A DNA stretch of 64,000 nucleotides, from NCBI RefSeq assembly GCF_001411555.2, contig NC_049907.1:36167866-36231865 (forward strand), written 5' to 3'. This DNA is from Juglans regia. Lineage: Eukaryota > Streptophyta > Magnoliopsida > Fagales > Juglandaceae. The notes under the pieces are model-generated. The model was not told the origin of the DNA. It saw only the letters and a list, made by a program, of their open reading frames with translations, and did not search any database. Of the stretch, positions 44,719 through 58,583 are shown one piece after another; position 1 is the first letter of the stretch; every line of letters begins with the position of its first letter. The translations under genes and the position numbers were made by a program.

Positions 44719-45880
44719 AAATTAAGTGTTTGTGATATTTGTTGTTGACACTTGTAGCAAGCAGATGTGGTCAGTTGTCAAATTGGGAAATTTTATTTGC
44801 AAGTTTATTAATATATATAATAAGGGTTTTGCTACGTATCAATCATTATTTATCTCTACATTCTATATTTTGACAATTTTTTTTTTATAGGATGTAGGAT
44901 GTGGAGTAGTGAATAGTGATTAATAAGAAAAATTATTCAGAATTTGATATAAAAACTGACACGTCAGTTGTCACAATATTATAAGTAGTATAAAAAAAGA
45001 TTTAATTCTTTGATTGTTTTTATAACTATTTTAACTGATGTGCAGTACTCAGCGATACACTTATTAACACACTAATTTTTTTTAAGTAGCGTGACTCTTG
45101 TGGCATGAGTTCATTGGTCCACTTCAAGATTTGATCAAGCAATTAACGCTTCAACATTCGTCTCTAGCTCTTTCAAATTGTAGTTTTGGGGAAGTCCATT
45201 GAGATGCTGAATGTTGCTTCAGATCAACGAAGAGCAAACTGATTTCAATTAACACCAGCAAGGACCAAACCGATAAAATGGTAGGAGAATAATTTGTAAA
45301 CCATCATGGACCTGTGCCCAGAATTTGAAACTTGGATAATACTATTTCTGGCCCAAAAGAAAAAGAAAACGACACATGATTTAGAAGCAACTTCAGCTTT
45401 GTAAAACAGGACTGATAAAATTGATTTAGCAATGATATGCATCAGTTACTATTCACTCTCAAATCTCATATTTATAAGTTTTTTTTTCATTGAGTGTGGT
45501 GGTATTTTTCATAGAAAACATCTGTTTCTAAATCAATTTGAAAAATTCTTCTCGTCGACTACTATTCATTAACTCACACCCCCACACTATGAAAAAAAAA
45601 CTTTAAATATAGAATGTGAAAATGAATAGTAGCTGATGCATTCCTCGTACTTGTTAAGACCTCCTTTTTTTTATTTTGCATTGCCAAGAGGCAAGAACCT
45701 CTTTTAGTGTGCGTAGGTAATTATATATCAAAATGCTTGGAAGAGAGCGAGGAAGGGGGGTTTAAACCAAATCAAGATTGTTGGGTAAAAGATGGTTGAT
45801 TTGTTATGCTAGGACAGTTAAGAAGCACAGATCATTCTCTGCCATGCAGTACCTTTCTGAAGGAGACACATGATTTGTGT
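44713..45880. repeat. Third copy of the NHL-upstream segment
   Basis: 44713-45260 matches 11560-11980 and 45290-45860 matches 13590-13830 and 28840-29200. It borders the copia element on one side and the NIP7 gene on the other. Confidence 0.7.
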
Positions 45881-46141
45881 TGCAGCCCCAACTTCAGTCT
45901 CCCCCTCAAACTTCCACCCTCCAAAAGGAGCCAAAACTGTGTGAACAACAAACAATTCTACTATATCTAACCGTAGTTGCGTTGCTTGACCAGTGACTCT
46001 CCCATTGCACATGGTTAACCAACTTTTCTATTCAAAATGTTCTTTGCACCTATTTATCTTTCTGAAACTGAAAGATCATTAAAAGACTCAGTTACAGGCT
46101 TGTTTAAAGTTGCAAACTCCGTATTCCTTCTTTGCAAGTGC

Positions 46142-48330
46142 ATGAGAAACTCAATCATGAAAAGCGTATTTGAAGAGCGACCACTTCCTCACATTTCAAA
46201 CGATGCATCAACTAGCGGCCAACCTAAAGATGATCAAGAAATGGGCTATAATGCCATGCCAAAGGGTGGAGGTGTCTCGAACAAATCAGCCTTTAGCTGC
46301 TTTCCACAAGGAATTGATCTAAATCTTGGACGGGTGGTAAGAGACTTGTCTATTTTTTTTCTGTTTTTTTAATTAACCAGACGCTATATTGAACCTCACT
46401 TGCGGCGGAGGAAAACCTTTACAGAAAACAAGCCAATCCAAAAGCAAACTACAACTTCCCCCCCATTAAAAAACAATTACCTATTTGCAACGAACATACG
46501 CAATGCCCATTTTGTCGCAACCCTCTAGTCAACCTCGGTAAGTCAAGACAGTTAGTAAACAACCTATTTTCCCCCATCGCTCCGGCCTTGGCTAAAGAGT
46601 CTGCTACTTGGTTGCCTTCTCTATACAAGTGTTTAATAGAGAAATCAAAATCTACCAACAAGTGCCTTTTCGATACTTGGTTGCCTTGTCTATATATTGA
46701 GCTTTTTTAGTATAAGACCACCCGATTTTCCTCGCCAAGAGTGTGAACTCCTTTCAAATGCACACTGATTGAGGCAATTCTTATGTAGTTCTGTTCCTGA
46801 TTGTGGGTTTGAACTGCTTTAAACATTTATGCTACCGTTTCTAACAATAAATTCAATTTACATGATCATCCTTTCAATTTTAGACTTGTGGTACGGACAT
46901 TATACTTGATGTCGAGTCAGAATGGTCATGAAAACCAAGTGTACATACTCTTTTAAGCATCAATTTCTGAGGAGAAGCAAATCATGAACATACTCTCTAT
47001 TATAGATACTTAAGTGTACAGTATAGAATGACAGGGCAGAGAAGGGATGACATCTCTACTAAACAAGTCTGCAAGTTTAACAAAATATTGTCATACATCT
47101 GGGATTGAGGAGCTGCTAGATGGAACTGTCTCAAGGGTAGCATAACGGATTGTTAAATCAACACTACGGTTAAATTCCTTGTCTTTTGAAAGCGAGGAAA
47201 TGTTTTTAATCGTTTCCAGTTTTTCAAACTCACAAGTACTTCTAGGCTCAATATGTTAATCAAATAATCAAAGCTAGAAGCTTTAAACATTGTCTAGATG
47301 TGAGTTGCTTTATAAAGCTTTTACCGAATCCTTCACTATTGACATTTTGGTAAGCATACGGGTGAGTTTCACCTATATATATATGTATGAAATGCAGGTT
47401 TTAGCAGAGATGGTAGGGACTTTCATTTTGATGTTTTCTGTATGCGGGATCATAGCGTGCACCCAGCTAATTAGAGGAGAATTGGGTCTTTTGGAGTATG
47501 CAACCACAGCAGGATTGACGGTGGTGGTTGTGATTTTCTCCATTGGTCATATCTCTTGTGCGCACGTCAATCCTGCCGTCACATTAGCTTTTGCAACCTT
47601 TGGTCATTTTCCATGGTCCAAGGTACATAAATTTTCCACCCTTGGTCTATGAGGATGTTTTAAGTATTGAAGTTCTCCTTCCCACCTTGTCTGTGCAGGT
47701 TCCGTTCTACATATTGGCACAAACGCTGGGTTCCGTGTTGGCAACATGTATTGGACAGTCTGTCTATGGTCTTAAATCAGAAATATTGACCACGCGGCCA
47801 CTCCATGGCTGCAGTTCTGCTTTCTGGGTGGAGCTCATTGCGACTTTTATCATCATGTTCCTTGCTGCATCATTGACAGACCAATATCACTCTGTAAGGA
47901 TATTGATTCCTAATCTGTCAGTCGGAAGATCCTTATTGAAGAATCCTAATTCCCATCATTTAAAACTTATAACGTCTTGCAGATAGGCCATTTGTCTGGC
48001 TTTGTTGTTGGAATATCCATTACACTAGCCGTGTTAATCACAGGGTAGGTACAAACTATATCCATGATGCCTACAATTGCCAAGATCGGTTCCCTTCTGT
48101 TCTCTTACTCCTACATTTCTTACATCAATTTCTCTGGTTTGCAATTGCATTGCAGGCCTGTTTCAGGAGGATCAATGAATCCTGCAAGGTCATTGGGACC
48201 TGCAATCATTTCAGGGAAATTCAAGGACTTATGGATATATGTAACTGCCCCAGTGATTGGAGCTGTGGCAGGTGCCCTTCTGTATCAAGGCCTACGTCTT
48301 CAACCCCGCTCATGTTGTCCCGCCTCTTAA
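46142..48330 (+). CDS. NIP7-1: NIP7-type aquaporin (nodulin-26-like), five exons
   Basis: Exons 46142-46336, 47398-47622, 47699-47893, 47983-48044 and 48156-48330, all with GT..AG introns and joining in frame to 283 residues. The soluble N-terminus ends CFPQGIDLNLGRV, followed by six membrane segments. Boxes are VNPAV in GHISCAHVNPAVTLAF (first NPA) and GGSMNPARSLGPA (second NPA plus the filter Arg). The helix-2 filter position is Ala (YATTAGL), which marks NIP group II channels for boric acid and metalloids. The closest family by eye is Arabidopsis NIP7;1 (shared AEMVGTFILMFSVCG, GLLEY, LWIYVTAPVIGA). The pore tyrosine reported for NIP7;1 (Tyr81, in LLEY) is kept here at residue 99. Odd: GHISGAH is GHISCAH. 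An alternative start is Met at 46157. NIP7;1 is anther-specific in Arabidopsis; expression here is unknown. Confidence 0.93.
46449..46661 (-). pseudogene. RNase H-like fragment (LINE-type) in NIP7 intron 1
   Basis: The minus-strand frame contains FSIKHLYREGNQVADSLAKA, the last motif of plant RNase H-like domains (H..RE.N..AD.LAK) found at the end of non-LTR reverse transcriptases. Only this end is present. It lies antisense in the 1.06-kb first intron of the aquaporin gene. Confidence 0.7.
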
Positions 48331-48654
48331 GGCAAGTCTCGTGGATCATACCTTGGCCTGGGCTCAAGTTAGTGCAGAATGTATTTAGATTAGCCATGTT
48401 TCATGGATGCTTGTAACCAAACTAATGCAGAAGCAGCCACCGGCCAGATGCCACAACATTTTTTAAAGTATCAAAGTGCTTTATAGTTTATATACTTAAT
48501 TTGTCTTTGTTTCCGTGTGGATTGGAGCTTTTTTGTATAGGGTCAAAATAAGTCCAAGTATAATGAAGTTAAAGCACGTAAGTATGCAGAATATTGATTT
48601 TGGAGTTTATTTGCGTTTTGGGCCCAATGGATCTCGTATAATCCTCTTCTATTA
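48331..48654. other. 3' flank of NIP7
   Basis: Includes the probable 3' UTR. AT-rich; no feature beyond this. Confidence 0.4.
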
Positions 48655-49935
48655 ACTAAGGGGCTATCCCGCCCCGCATGGGCAGTGGTGGGGTTTTGCA
48701 CCCCGGAACCCACCTCCAGTGTGCGGGAGTGGGGTATCTCGTTCGGGTACCAGGGTGAGGGGGCGAACAACCATCCGTCCCCCCCCACCCCACCCCAAGG
48801 GGGGCGTCCATCAATTGGCCAACGGCCCAGAACATGTTTCTGGGCCCACAATGGAGGTGGAGGTGACGATAACGGAAGCATTCCGGAGTCATTTTATACG
48901 AATGGGGGCCTCAAGCTACGAGTCGTTTGGACTATCAGCTCTTTGATCGCGGCCTCGGGGCCCTGTGGGCCCAAAAATTAACAAAAAAAATACAAATAAC
49001 AAAAAAAATGAATTTACAATAATAAAAAATAATATACAAATTAAGAGAAAATGAAGTATTACCACAACCTAATAAATTAATAATTACAACTAAGCTATTA
49101 CAATAATATAAATTTAGAGAAAACAATTACAAACATAAAACATTGTATCAACATTAAAAATAACTAAATCATTGAATACAACTGAACTAAGTGAATTGTT
49201 TGACATTTGGCACGGGTGGCCAAGGGTGGAAAGACATGTAAATATTGCTTCCTACTGTGAGATCATAAAATCTGAAATATTAACAATTTAATAAGAAAAT
49301 AAATTAGAATTATAAACAAGAAACAAAAATTAAAATTACAAAAATATATTAGAAATGAAAAATTAAAAACTAAAATCTGACTAACCAAGATGGGATGAGG
49401 ATCAAGATGAGAATAGATCACTTGAATTTTAATCCTTGGGCTTAAGATTAGAATTGAGGCTTGAGCTGCGCATATGAAATGAAGATTATAAAAGTTAAAA
49501 AAATAGAAGAAAAATAATTAGATATCAAAAATTATATAAATACGAAAAATAATTAATAGACAATACAAATTATACAAACGTATGGCAAATGGCAATGGTG
49601 GATCTAATACCACGAAGTCATACTGCAGTGGAGGTAGATCTCGTCTCATGTAATGTTACAACATGAAATCAACGATTACCAAATCCAAGTTAACTTAATT
49701 TAGGGTTTTCCTAAATTAATTTAAGGTTTCAAATTGGAACCCCGCAACCATAAAACGACGTCGTTTCGTCAGATACAAAACGACTTCTTTTTATAACTAC
49801 GGGGTTTCTTTTATATAAATACATATGTATATATATATATATAAGGGAGGGGAAAATCGGGGCGTATGGCAGCACGGTGCCCTACCTTTCCCATGTAGGG
49901 GCGAGGTAGCGGGACCCCGTTGCCCCCCTCCTTTT
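48655..49935. repeat. Repeat with G/C-rich ends and AT-rich core
   Basis: Starts with GGGGCTATCCCGCCCCGCAT and ends with GGTAGCGGGACCCCGTTGCC. The G/C-rich left end (48655-48975) and right end (49850-49935) enclose about 870 bases of AT-rich DNA with an ACGACGTCGT palindrome near 49757. It resembles the block at 10856-11475. Frames in the left end follow from composition. Confidence 0.45.
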
Positions 49936-51329
49936 AATTAACGAGAAATATATTAGCTACAAAAAGATCTCATCTCTCTTTGTTCTCTGCATCTTCTTTT
50001 TGTCTTCATCTATGCGTCATCTCTCTTCTTCTTCGTCCTCTCTCTCTCTCTCTTCTTTGCATCTTCTTTTTTGGTGGATTGTCACCGGTTGTTTAGGAAA
50101 TGCAGCTCATGTAGAAGTATTCGAGTGGCAACTCACCAACGAAAATAAAGGCCACCATGTGAGAGAAGCAGGTCATGCGACTGCCACTCGAGATGGTCAA
50201 ACCAAGATCGACAACGGTGGCATCGTGCGGGGTGGTGAAGCTTTACAAAAGTAAATACAGAAATCAACATGACTTGATATAATATATTATATTATTAAAT
50301 TATTTTTTATTGGAAAATAGATTTAACATATGATATGAAATCATGTCAGTTTGTAAATTTATTTTTATGAAATCTTTATGTAGTTCTACTTTTTATTCTA
50401 AGATAATGCTAGAAGAGTTATAACATGCACTACATACATTAATACGTCACCAATTATTTATTATTCTGGTAATTATATGGCACCAATCACATATATTGTT
50501 AAATCAATGAGTAATGCTACATCTCCCGGGAGATGTAGCTCGAAAATCTACCAAAAAGGTAAAAATGTATTTTTATATTTTTTATTTCTTTTATTTTATG
50601 TATTTTTTTAATCATCATAAATATTTTAAAAAAAAATAAAAAAATTATAATATTATTAAAAAAATACTTTTTTAATCACTAATTAAAAAAAAATACAACA
50701 TTTGAGACACTTTTTAGATCCCAAATTTGGGACGTCCAGCATTTCTATAAATCAATTTTATAATGAGTATAATTAATGGAGAGTTTAATATTATTCTTTA
50801 TTCAGCCGCCTAAAAGACAAGTCACAAGGAGATGGAAACTAATTTATTGGTAGTGCGTGATGGAATATGGGGAGCCTCATGTCACCAATTTAAACAAACC
50901 AAAGTTATGATTCTCCAATGGTCTCCTTGCAATAACACTATATATATAATTATATATATATATACCATCAAAGTATTGAATTAAGTAAAAGATTCTGCGT
51001 CACCATAAGCCAATGAGATCCATGATCTGCACCTCAAACAAAACAATTCACCGGCCTTCCTCCTCCTGCATAGTTTTCCTGCCACTCTGTTTAATTGGCG
51101 TAGATCATGTCTGAGATGAAAATAGGTTTTTTTTTTTAATTACTAATTTAAACTTTTGATTTAAAATAAATAAATAAATAAATTATGATGTTCAGTATCA
51201 AAGATGTGATTATTGTAAAAACCCAGCTTCGTCCCCTCTACTTGGCTGCTTTAACCTCGTTCTCATCTCCTTAGCTAATATCTCAAGAAACAAGCACTCC
51301 TATTATTTTACTTTTCCTTGAGGGAAAAA
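49936..51329. other. Intergenic AT-rich DNA
   Basis: Contains a (CT)n tract near 50020-50060, a 24-bp perfect palindrome (50516-50539) and several A/T tracts. The open frame at 50000-50254 is Ser-rich because of the CT tract and is not supported. Confidence 0.5.
50516..50539. repeat. 24-bp perfect palindrome
   Basis: GCTACATCTCCC followed directly by its complement GGGAGATGTAGC. It could be a MITE end or a cruciform site. Confidence 0.9.
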
Positions 51330-51515
51330 AAATAGGTATTTTATCTCAACTCATCATTACAACTTTTTTAAATCCCAATACAAAATATAATAAACAATTC
51401 AACTTTTTCAAATCTCAAAATAATAATAATAATAAATAATAATATTCTAATAATATTTTATCATCTCAACTCAACTCAACTCAACTCAGTTTAATATCAA
51501 AATGCACACTAAATA
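51330..51515. repeat. CTCATCTCAACTC-type MITE, copy A
   Basis: Pattern TCTCAACTCATCATTACAAC, then ACAAAATATAATAAACAATT, then AATAATAAT, then ATCTCAACTCAACTCAACTC. Shared with copies B-D. Confidence 0.8.
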
Positions 51516-51527
51516 ATATTCGTTTAG

Positions 51528-51695
51528 TCTTGGTTTGGATTGGAAACTCATCTCAACTCATCTCATTTTATCATTACAACTTTTCTAAATTCTTAGATAA
51601 AATATAATAAACAATTTTATTTTTTTAAATTTTAAAATAATAATAATATTTTATTCAACTCATCTAAAATAATTTTAACTCATGAGTCTAAACGT
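51528..51695. repeat. CTCATCTCAACTC-type MITE, copy B
   Basis: Same family, 12 bases after copy A and in the same orientation, beginning TTGGATTGGAAACTCATC. Confidence 0.8.
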
Positions 51696-54600
51696 TTTTT
51701 TTAGGAGGATGCCCCCACGCGGCCCCAACCCCAAGCCCAAGGTCAAAGGAAAAGGGAGAAGTGGTTTTCATTCTGCCTTAAACAAAGCATTAGATTTTGC
51801 TACACGTCTTAATCTTTGGTGCTACTTGTTCATGTGCTGACGCTCTTTATGCCTTCTCTTTCTATTAAAAAAAGAAAAAGAAAAAGAAAACTATTATATT
51901 TGGTAGGATGGATCGATGTTCCATGTCAAATCCAAGTTTCTTGCACATCATCCATCGTCTATGGTCCCAAACCACATCCAACCACCAGTCCACTGCTTTT
52001 GTTCTGTGTCCCCCCACCTATTTTCCCTTTTCATTTCTAACCCTTTCAAATGCAAATATTAATGGTTTGATCCCTTTGGATTGTCATTGCTGAGACATAA
52101 GGCCTACATTAATGTGCTGTGACTGTGTCATCCTACATTAGTTTGATAGCCCATCCTTCTCAAATGTAAGTGTCCGCACTCAATTGTCACATCAACTTCA
52201 AAATTGATTATAACTTTAAGTATTAGATTACAATAATTGTACTACTAAATAATACCAATAATAAAAGTGGACCCAATATTTTTCTAATTGGTGTATTTTT
52301 ATATGATATAACAAATCAATCTTATGACTAAAATAAACGATAGAATCAATCTTAATACCAATAATAATAGAGTAGTGCTAAGCTGTCATCATGACTGCTC
52401 GGTATACCGCCTAGTATAAATTTATCTTTTTATTTTTTTCTTCTTTTTCTTTTCATATTTTTAAAAAATACACCAATACACTAAAAGTCACTTTCTTAAT
52501 TATTAAGTAAAAAATAAATAAAATACATGAGCGGTCAAAGTGAGATGATAAACTCAAGCGGCATACTATCATTTCTCATAATAATAACCTAACATTCATC
52601 ATGTCACGTTAATTTGTAAATTTTATTTTTTGCGATCTTCATTTTAAATCGAATACTTACAAAAGATATTATCTCACGAACGCTTATATTCCAGTCTCAT
52701 TGTTTTAGAATTAAGATGAAGGGTACATCGCTTTCATAAGATTGTAAGTAATTGTTCTTTTTTTTTTCTTCTAGTGCAAGTAAGATTTCTTAGAGAGAGG
52801 TAGTTGCTCCCTCAAGCATACAAGAATCTTGATTGAATTAAGGATGTTTCTGTTTTCTTACAAGAACATATTCTTGTTCTGTTTTTATTCCTACATTAAA
52901 ATACCAACATTAACCACCATGAATCGAATGTCTTCCCTAAATGCAAATAATTCCGATGCCAAGTCTCCTTCAATGTCATGGTATTTGCAGACACAAAACA
53001 CGTGATCATGGAGATTTATCCTGTTAAGTCTACAAAAATAATATTGGTGAAGACGTTGAAGGTGCAGCTACCATTTCCTTATGTAGTTGTTATTAGTCTC
53101 TCTCTCAAGATTTATTTTTTTTACCTAAAAATAGTGATTATAAAAAAAATAAGAACACGAATATAATCCAGAATCTCTCCCATAAATTGTCATCTCGAAG
53201 AAATGTTGCTCTCCCAGCTAAAATATTTGTACAATACATGAAGGAATTAATAAACAAAGAAATGCAGCCAATTGTCTTGCATATTGCATATCTCATCACT
53301 TTAGATTGTTAGGAGTCAACTTTCATTTCATCCTTTTCTTAATCTCTGTAGATCTGAGGATTAATATATTCAAAAGGTATTTAAATTTTTCATTTTATAA
53401 CGTGGAAATTTATTAATTTAGGATCCTTCAAAATAGGGACGGTAATATGTTATACGATCTATGAACTCAACATGAACACGACACAAAATTAGTGAGTTTG
53501 GGTTAAAACAGATTGACCCGTTAATACACGATTAATAAACGGATCAACCTGCTTAACCAGAAATCAATCCACAATAATCTATTTAAATTTTATTTCAAAA
53601 TTATAATTTTATTATTATTAGGTTGTAATATTAGTATTTTTCAATATACTTATGTTTTTTATTATTGGGAATGTAATTATAGACCTATGCTTATATTTAT
53701 ATAGACGAAACATTTCAAACGTACCTATTTTTTTTCTACTTTAAGCTCTGAAGTTAGATTAATCACTCAAAAATCTTGATTCCAAATTTGATAAGTACTG
53801 ACTCATATTTATGTAAGGATTCTAGATTATTTTAGTTTTAGATTTGATGTAGCTATTCAAACTTTTTGATTTGAAAAATATCCGATCAAATTCTGTATCA
53901 TGACTCATCTGGTTTTGATCTTTTTCAAAGGATTGAAATGGTTTTAAGAGTAATGTTACTCTTCTTAGTAGATTTAGCATCGCAGTATTTATTGACGTAA
54001 CACTGTGACATAATTTCAAATGTCAATTATTTATATATGACTCACTTAAAATATTTCATAGTACAAAGTAAACTAAAGACTCTCGTGTTTCGATTACTCG
54101 ATACAAAAAGAAATTATATATTTCATTTCAAATTTTATCATTTTAAATAAACTATGACATATTTTAAATAATTATTAATTTAACTAATAAATATATAAAC
54201 TCGTTTAAAAATCAATAAATTATTATATATTAATAAATGAATTCTGTTATATACAATATTTTTATATATTTTTTATTATTTTATTAATGTAATTAACTAA
54301 ATAAATTATTTTATATTAAAAAAAATATCACGATCAATCACATTAATTAAATATAAAAAGAATACGTAAAAGTGAGCATCTTTATTAATAAATTACAGAA
54401 TTTTGAAATTTAAATTTATTATTAAATAACTTTGTACACCTTTCAAACTGTGGGCCACGCGCAAAACCATGGGAATCGCCCAAAGTTTGGAACCTATCTA
54501 CTCCTCCACATGCTGAATCATTACACGTCAATTTATTATTAAAATACTTTGATTTATTTTTTATTTTCTTCACTTTTTTAGATAGATAAGACTTTAATAT

Positions 54601-56569
54601 TAAATTTTGATGCAACTTGGACAAGTAAGTTTCTTCTACATCCGATGTACCAAACGGCAAACGCAGACATTTCAACGCCATCCATCTCGTCTATGCTTCT
54701 TCATCGCCTTGCCAACTCCCTTGTATACATATGGATCGAAATGCATAGGATTCATAAAATTATTCAAATTATTTTTATATTTTAATTTCCCATAAATTTT
54801 AAATAATGAAATCCTGAAATTTGAATATTTTAAAAAATCTCCAACACCATTATTTTCTGTACAAAGAATATTCTATATCTTATGCTTGTTTTTATTCCAG
54901 TCGTAAAGTGTTAAGGTTCATAGAAATCATCGTAAGCACACTACACGATACTTTTCGCCGATGTTTCCCAAATTGGTATATTATTGAAACTTTTTTTCTC
55001 CAATAAATTTTAGGTTTGCAAGTTGAAAAATGCTATATTTGGGTCTCGATAAATTTTTATTTATTTTTTTATTTAGTTATTAAAGAAGTATTTTATAGTG
55101 ATTTTGTAAATTTTTCTTAAAAAAAAATATTTAAGAAATATAAAAAAATGAATGAAAAAAAAATTGTTCTTCTCCGGATAGGTCTTGTGATACATTCTCG
55201 ATGGATGTAACACTGCTCTTGCAAGTTCTCTTACATTTTTTAGTAATGTTAGATACAGTTTTAAAGTATGTAAATCTCACACACTCTATTTAAAACAAAT
55301 AGAGTATTATTATAAAAAAAATTAAGTTTTTTATGTAAATTTTTTGTTTATTCACTTCTTACAGAAAGAATATGCAGGACTTACACACTTTAAACCTACA
55401 AATATCATATCCTTACAATTTTTTTGGAAAATCCTATTGGTCTATTATTGCCTTGACATGACTTGAAAGTAATTGCTAGAATTTAAAATATATTTTTAAA
55501 TTTATAGATTCATATTCAATGTACTATCAAAATTGATGTCTTGAATTTAAAACAAGACTCATTCAGTTTCATTTAAATATTTTACATGTAAGATCTAATC
55601 AAAAAGATCTAACTCATATGTCTAAATAATGTTAAGACATCAATTAATAAATAATTAAATCCACCACTCTATATTTGTTCTAGTTCACGAAATAATTGAT
55701 AATTTAACAATAATATTTACGAAGTTATGATCAGTATATTGATAATATATTTGTAACATCAACACTAAGTACTTGCTAACTTTGCTTAGAAAAAAAAAAA
55801 AAAAAAAAAAGGTACTTGCTAACTTTAATTAATATTTGATTTGGATGGAGGTTTTAGAATCTTTACCCATGTAGCCGCCCCTTTGTCTCCCTTAAACTTA
55901 GTGTATTTGGTGGTCACTGGTCAGACTCATAATTTAGGTCCAAGTTGCTCTCAGAACACAGGAACCACTGGCCAGCCACGGTTTTTGATTTAAGAACTTG
56001 CATTTAAGTGATAATTGCAGTCGTGAGTGTGTAAGTGTTATATAATTATTTTGAAAAAAATGAATAAATATGAGACCCACGTGAAAAGAAATTAATTTTT
56101 TATGAGTAGATCCCTCCTCTTTTTCAAAACGACTGCACGATATTTACACATTTCATGACTGTATGTAACATTACTCTTTTAAAAATACATGAATAATTGA
56201 ATAGAAATAATGTTAGAAGTAAGTTTCGTGCTTGGAAGTCTCGTATAACTTTTTTTTATAAAAAAAATAATAAGTTCCATGGTAAAAATATAAACTTTTG
56301 TTGGTGTGTCTCGCTTTTTTTAAAAGTTAAATGATATTTACAGTCTTAAAATGTATAAATTTTGCACATTTATTTTTTTTAAAAAAAAAAGTGAAGTATG
56401 ACATTTAAAAATAATTTTTTATGTGGTTTCTATATTTAACTACTTTTTTCAAAAATAATAAACGGAATTTACACACTCTAAAATTTTATCTATCAATACT
56501 CTTTTTAAAATAATTATACCAAAAAGTTAAACCATATTAAATCGGTAATTATATTCACAGTTTAATTCG

Positions 56570-56602
<33 letters not shown>

Positions 56603-57224
56603 CAAATGTAATTAATATCCTAAAGCATTTTCTTTATTTATTTTTCAAACAAATATTAAAAAGATATGTGACCATTGATGCATTCATTCAACAACATAAA
56701 AGAGAGGTAGACGCGGAGTAATAGCTTTTTGTGCAAGTGGTATTTGGGCAGAGGTGGTTTCAAGTTTGCTTCAATTATGACTTCATCCAACAGGGTCATG
56801 GTGGCCAATTTTGATACTAATTGCACTTTATTCAAATTCCATTCAATCAACTATCACAATTGGCTGACAGTTTGGTGGTACTGTAGTGACGGGCTCGCCT
56901 ATTGAATAGTAATTATGGCTCAAATAGGACATTCTACAACGGGAATGGGCTCCTATGGTCACACTCAGAGAGAGTAGTTATGTTGGTCGCCCCCACCTCT
57001 CCTTTTTTATTAGAAAAAAAAAATCACGAATTATGACTTATTACCTAGATGTCTGTTGTTTCTTGATAGTGGAAATGATTCATCCTAAATTCTGTAATTT
57101 TATTATTATTTATAATATATGCAAGCTTGCTTAGAAAAAAATAAAAATAAAAAAATAAAAACTAAAAACTATTACGAATTCTACAAAATCCCAACCTTTT
57201 TCCTAAAATTCAAAGGAATTGTCT
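51696..57224. other. Long gene-free AT-rich region
   Basis: About 5.5 kb of AT-rich DNA with poly-A/T runs (for example 55785-55811), an (AT)n tract at 56573-56601 and scattered short inverted words. No frame with family resemblance, no RNA gene and no LTR was recognised. Confidence 0.5.
56573..56601. repeat. (AT)n microsatellite
   Basis: About 14 uninterrupted AT units. Confidence 0.95.
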
Positions 57225-57320
57225 TGCAATTTTATTTTATACATTTGGGAAATGGGATTTCGAACTTCAGACCTCCATTTTGAAGGCTGTGAGTTATGCC
57301 AATCAGGTCACATGCCTTTG
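57225..57320 (-). repeat. Possible tRNA-derived SINE fragment
   Basis: Minus strand: GACCTGATTGGCATAACTCA followed 20-30 bases later by GGTCTGAAGTTCGAAATCCC, which resembles a B box (GGTTCGANNCC). The A box is less clear and there is no defined 3' tail. Confidence 0.35.
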
Positions 57321-57559
57321 ATGAATTGTCTTGCAATTGACTCACATTAAATAGTGAAAATCTTGAGACATTAATGCTCTTAACTTTTAAAATCCGAGTA
57401 AAATGGTGATATTTAAATTTAAGAGTCTTGCAAAATAAATGTTTGGCTTTGAGTTTAGAATAAAGTCTAAACTAATTTCTCATGCAAAATAAATCGTGCT
57501 ACCTCAATGATATATAGAGCATAATGATTTATAAATATAATTTTTTGCGAGTTAATAAG

Positions 57560-57767
57560 TTTGAAACTTAGGATTCGTTTAGATACAAAAATCATCTCAT
57601 CTCATCTCATCATTATAACCCTTTTAAATTCTTATATAAAATATAATAAAAAATTAATTTTTTTAAATCTTAAAATAATAATAATAATAATAAATAATAT
57701 TTTATATAATTTATTTAAAATTATTTTATCTCATTTTATTATTTAAACGAGTTTTTAATAAAAAAAA
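57560..57767. repeat. CTCATCTCAACTC-type MITE, copy C
   Basis: Inserted in the left arm of the inverted repeat between GTTTGAAACTTA and ATTAATATAAATACG. The right arm has the two joined, that is, the empty site. Confidence 0.75.
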
Positions 57768-58583
57768 ATTAATATAAATACGTTGTTTGACTTTGACTAA
57801 CAAAGTCAAGAGAAACGGCAAGTGCTTTTGAATGAAAAGTGGCTTCTTGGGACATGTTTGGATATGAGTAATTTTAATCTAGAGTAGGGTATTTTTTCGA
57901 CCATGTTAAAAAAAAAATCCTCACCTCCTTTGCAAATATAAAAGACTCTTTATCTCAACCTCTTTTAATTTTTGATTAAAAACATATTATTTTAATTTAA
58001 AACATATCAATTTAAAGTAGAGTTTTACTAAGTACAAGCGAGTTTGTGCACCATATCGCGTACCGATGGTTTTTTTTATTTAAAAAAAATATTTTGAGAG
58101 AAGAAGAAAATCTCCTATATCATGAAAATTATTTTCATATTTAATTCACATCGTTTCGTTAAACATATACATTATATATCAATATCGGTGCATGAGTTGG
58201 TACACAAACTTGCCTGCAAGTAGATTTTTCCTTTAAAGTAAGACACATAGTTTCATCTCACATTTAACAAATATTATTAAGAACTTATTATTGTAATATA
58301 TAGTTTTAAAGTAGGACCATGTTTTCACAAAAACCTATTAAACTTTCATCTCAACTAATTTTCTTTGCTATTTATTAAAAATAACTTCTCTATTCTTAAA
58401 ATCCAAAGTTCGCCAAAATTCTTTTGTCTCTATGATATAATTTGTCTTTCAAAAAAGTTAATTTTATTAATAATATTTAGATATGTTTAAGTGTAATACT
58501 TTTTTTTTTTTTATAAAATATTAAACTTACTACAAATCTTAGTAAATGAATATTATAAACTCCATTTAAGTGGTGACATGTCA

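Noticed and set aside
48543..48981. Open frames of 75-112 codons on both strands
   Set aside because: Proline/glycine-rich products of a G/C-rich repeat; composition explains them.
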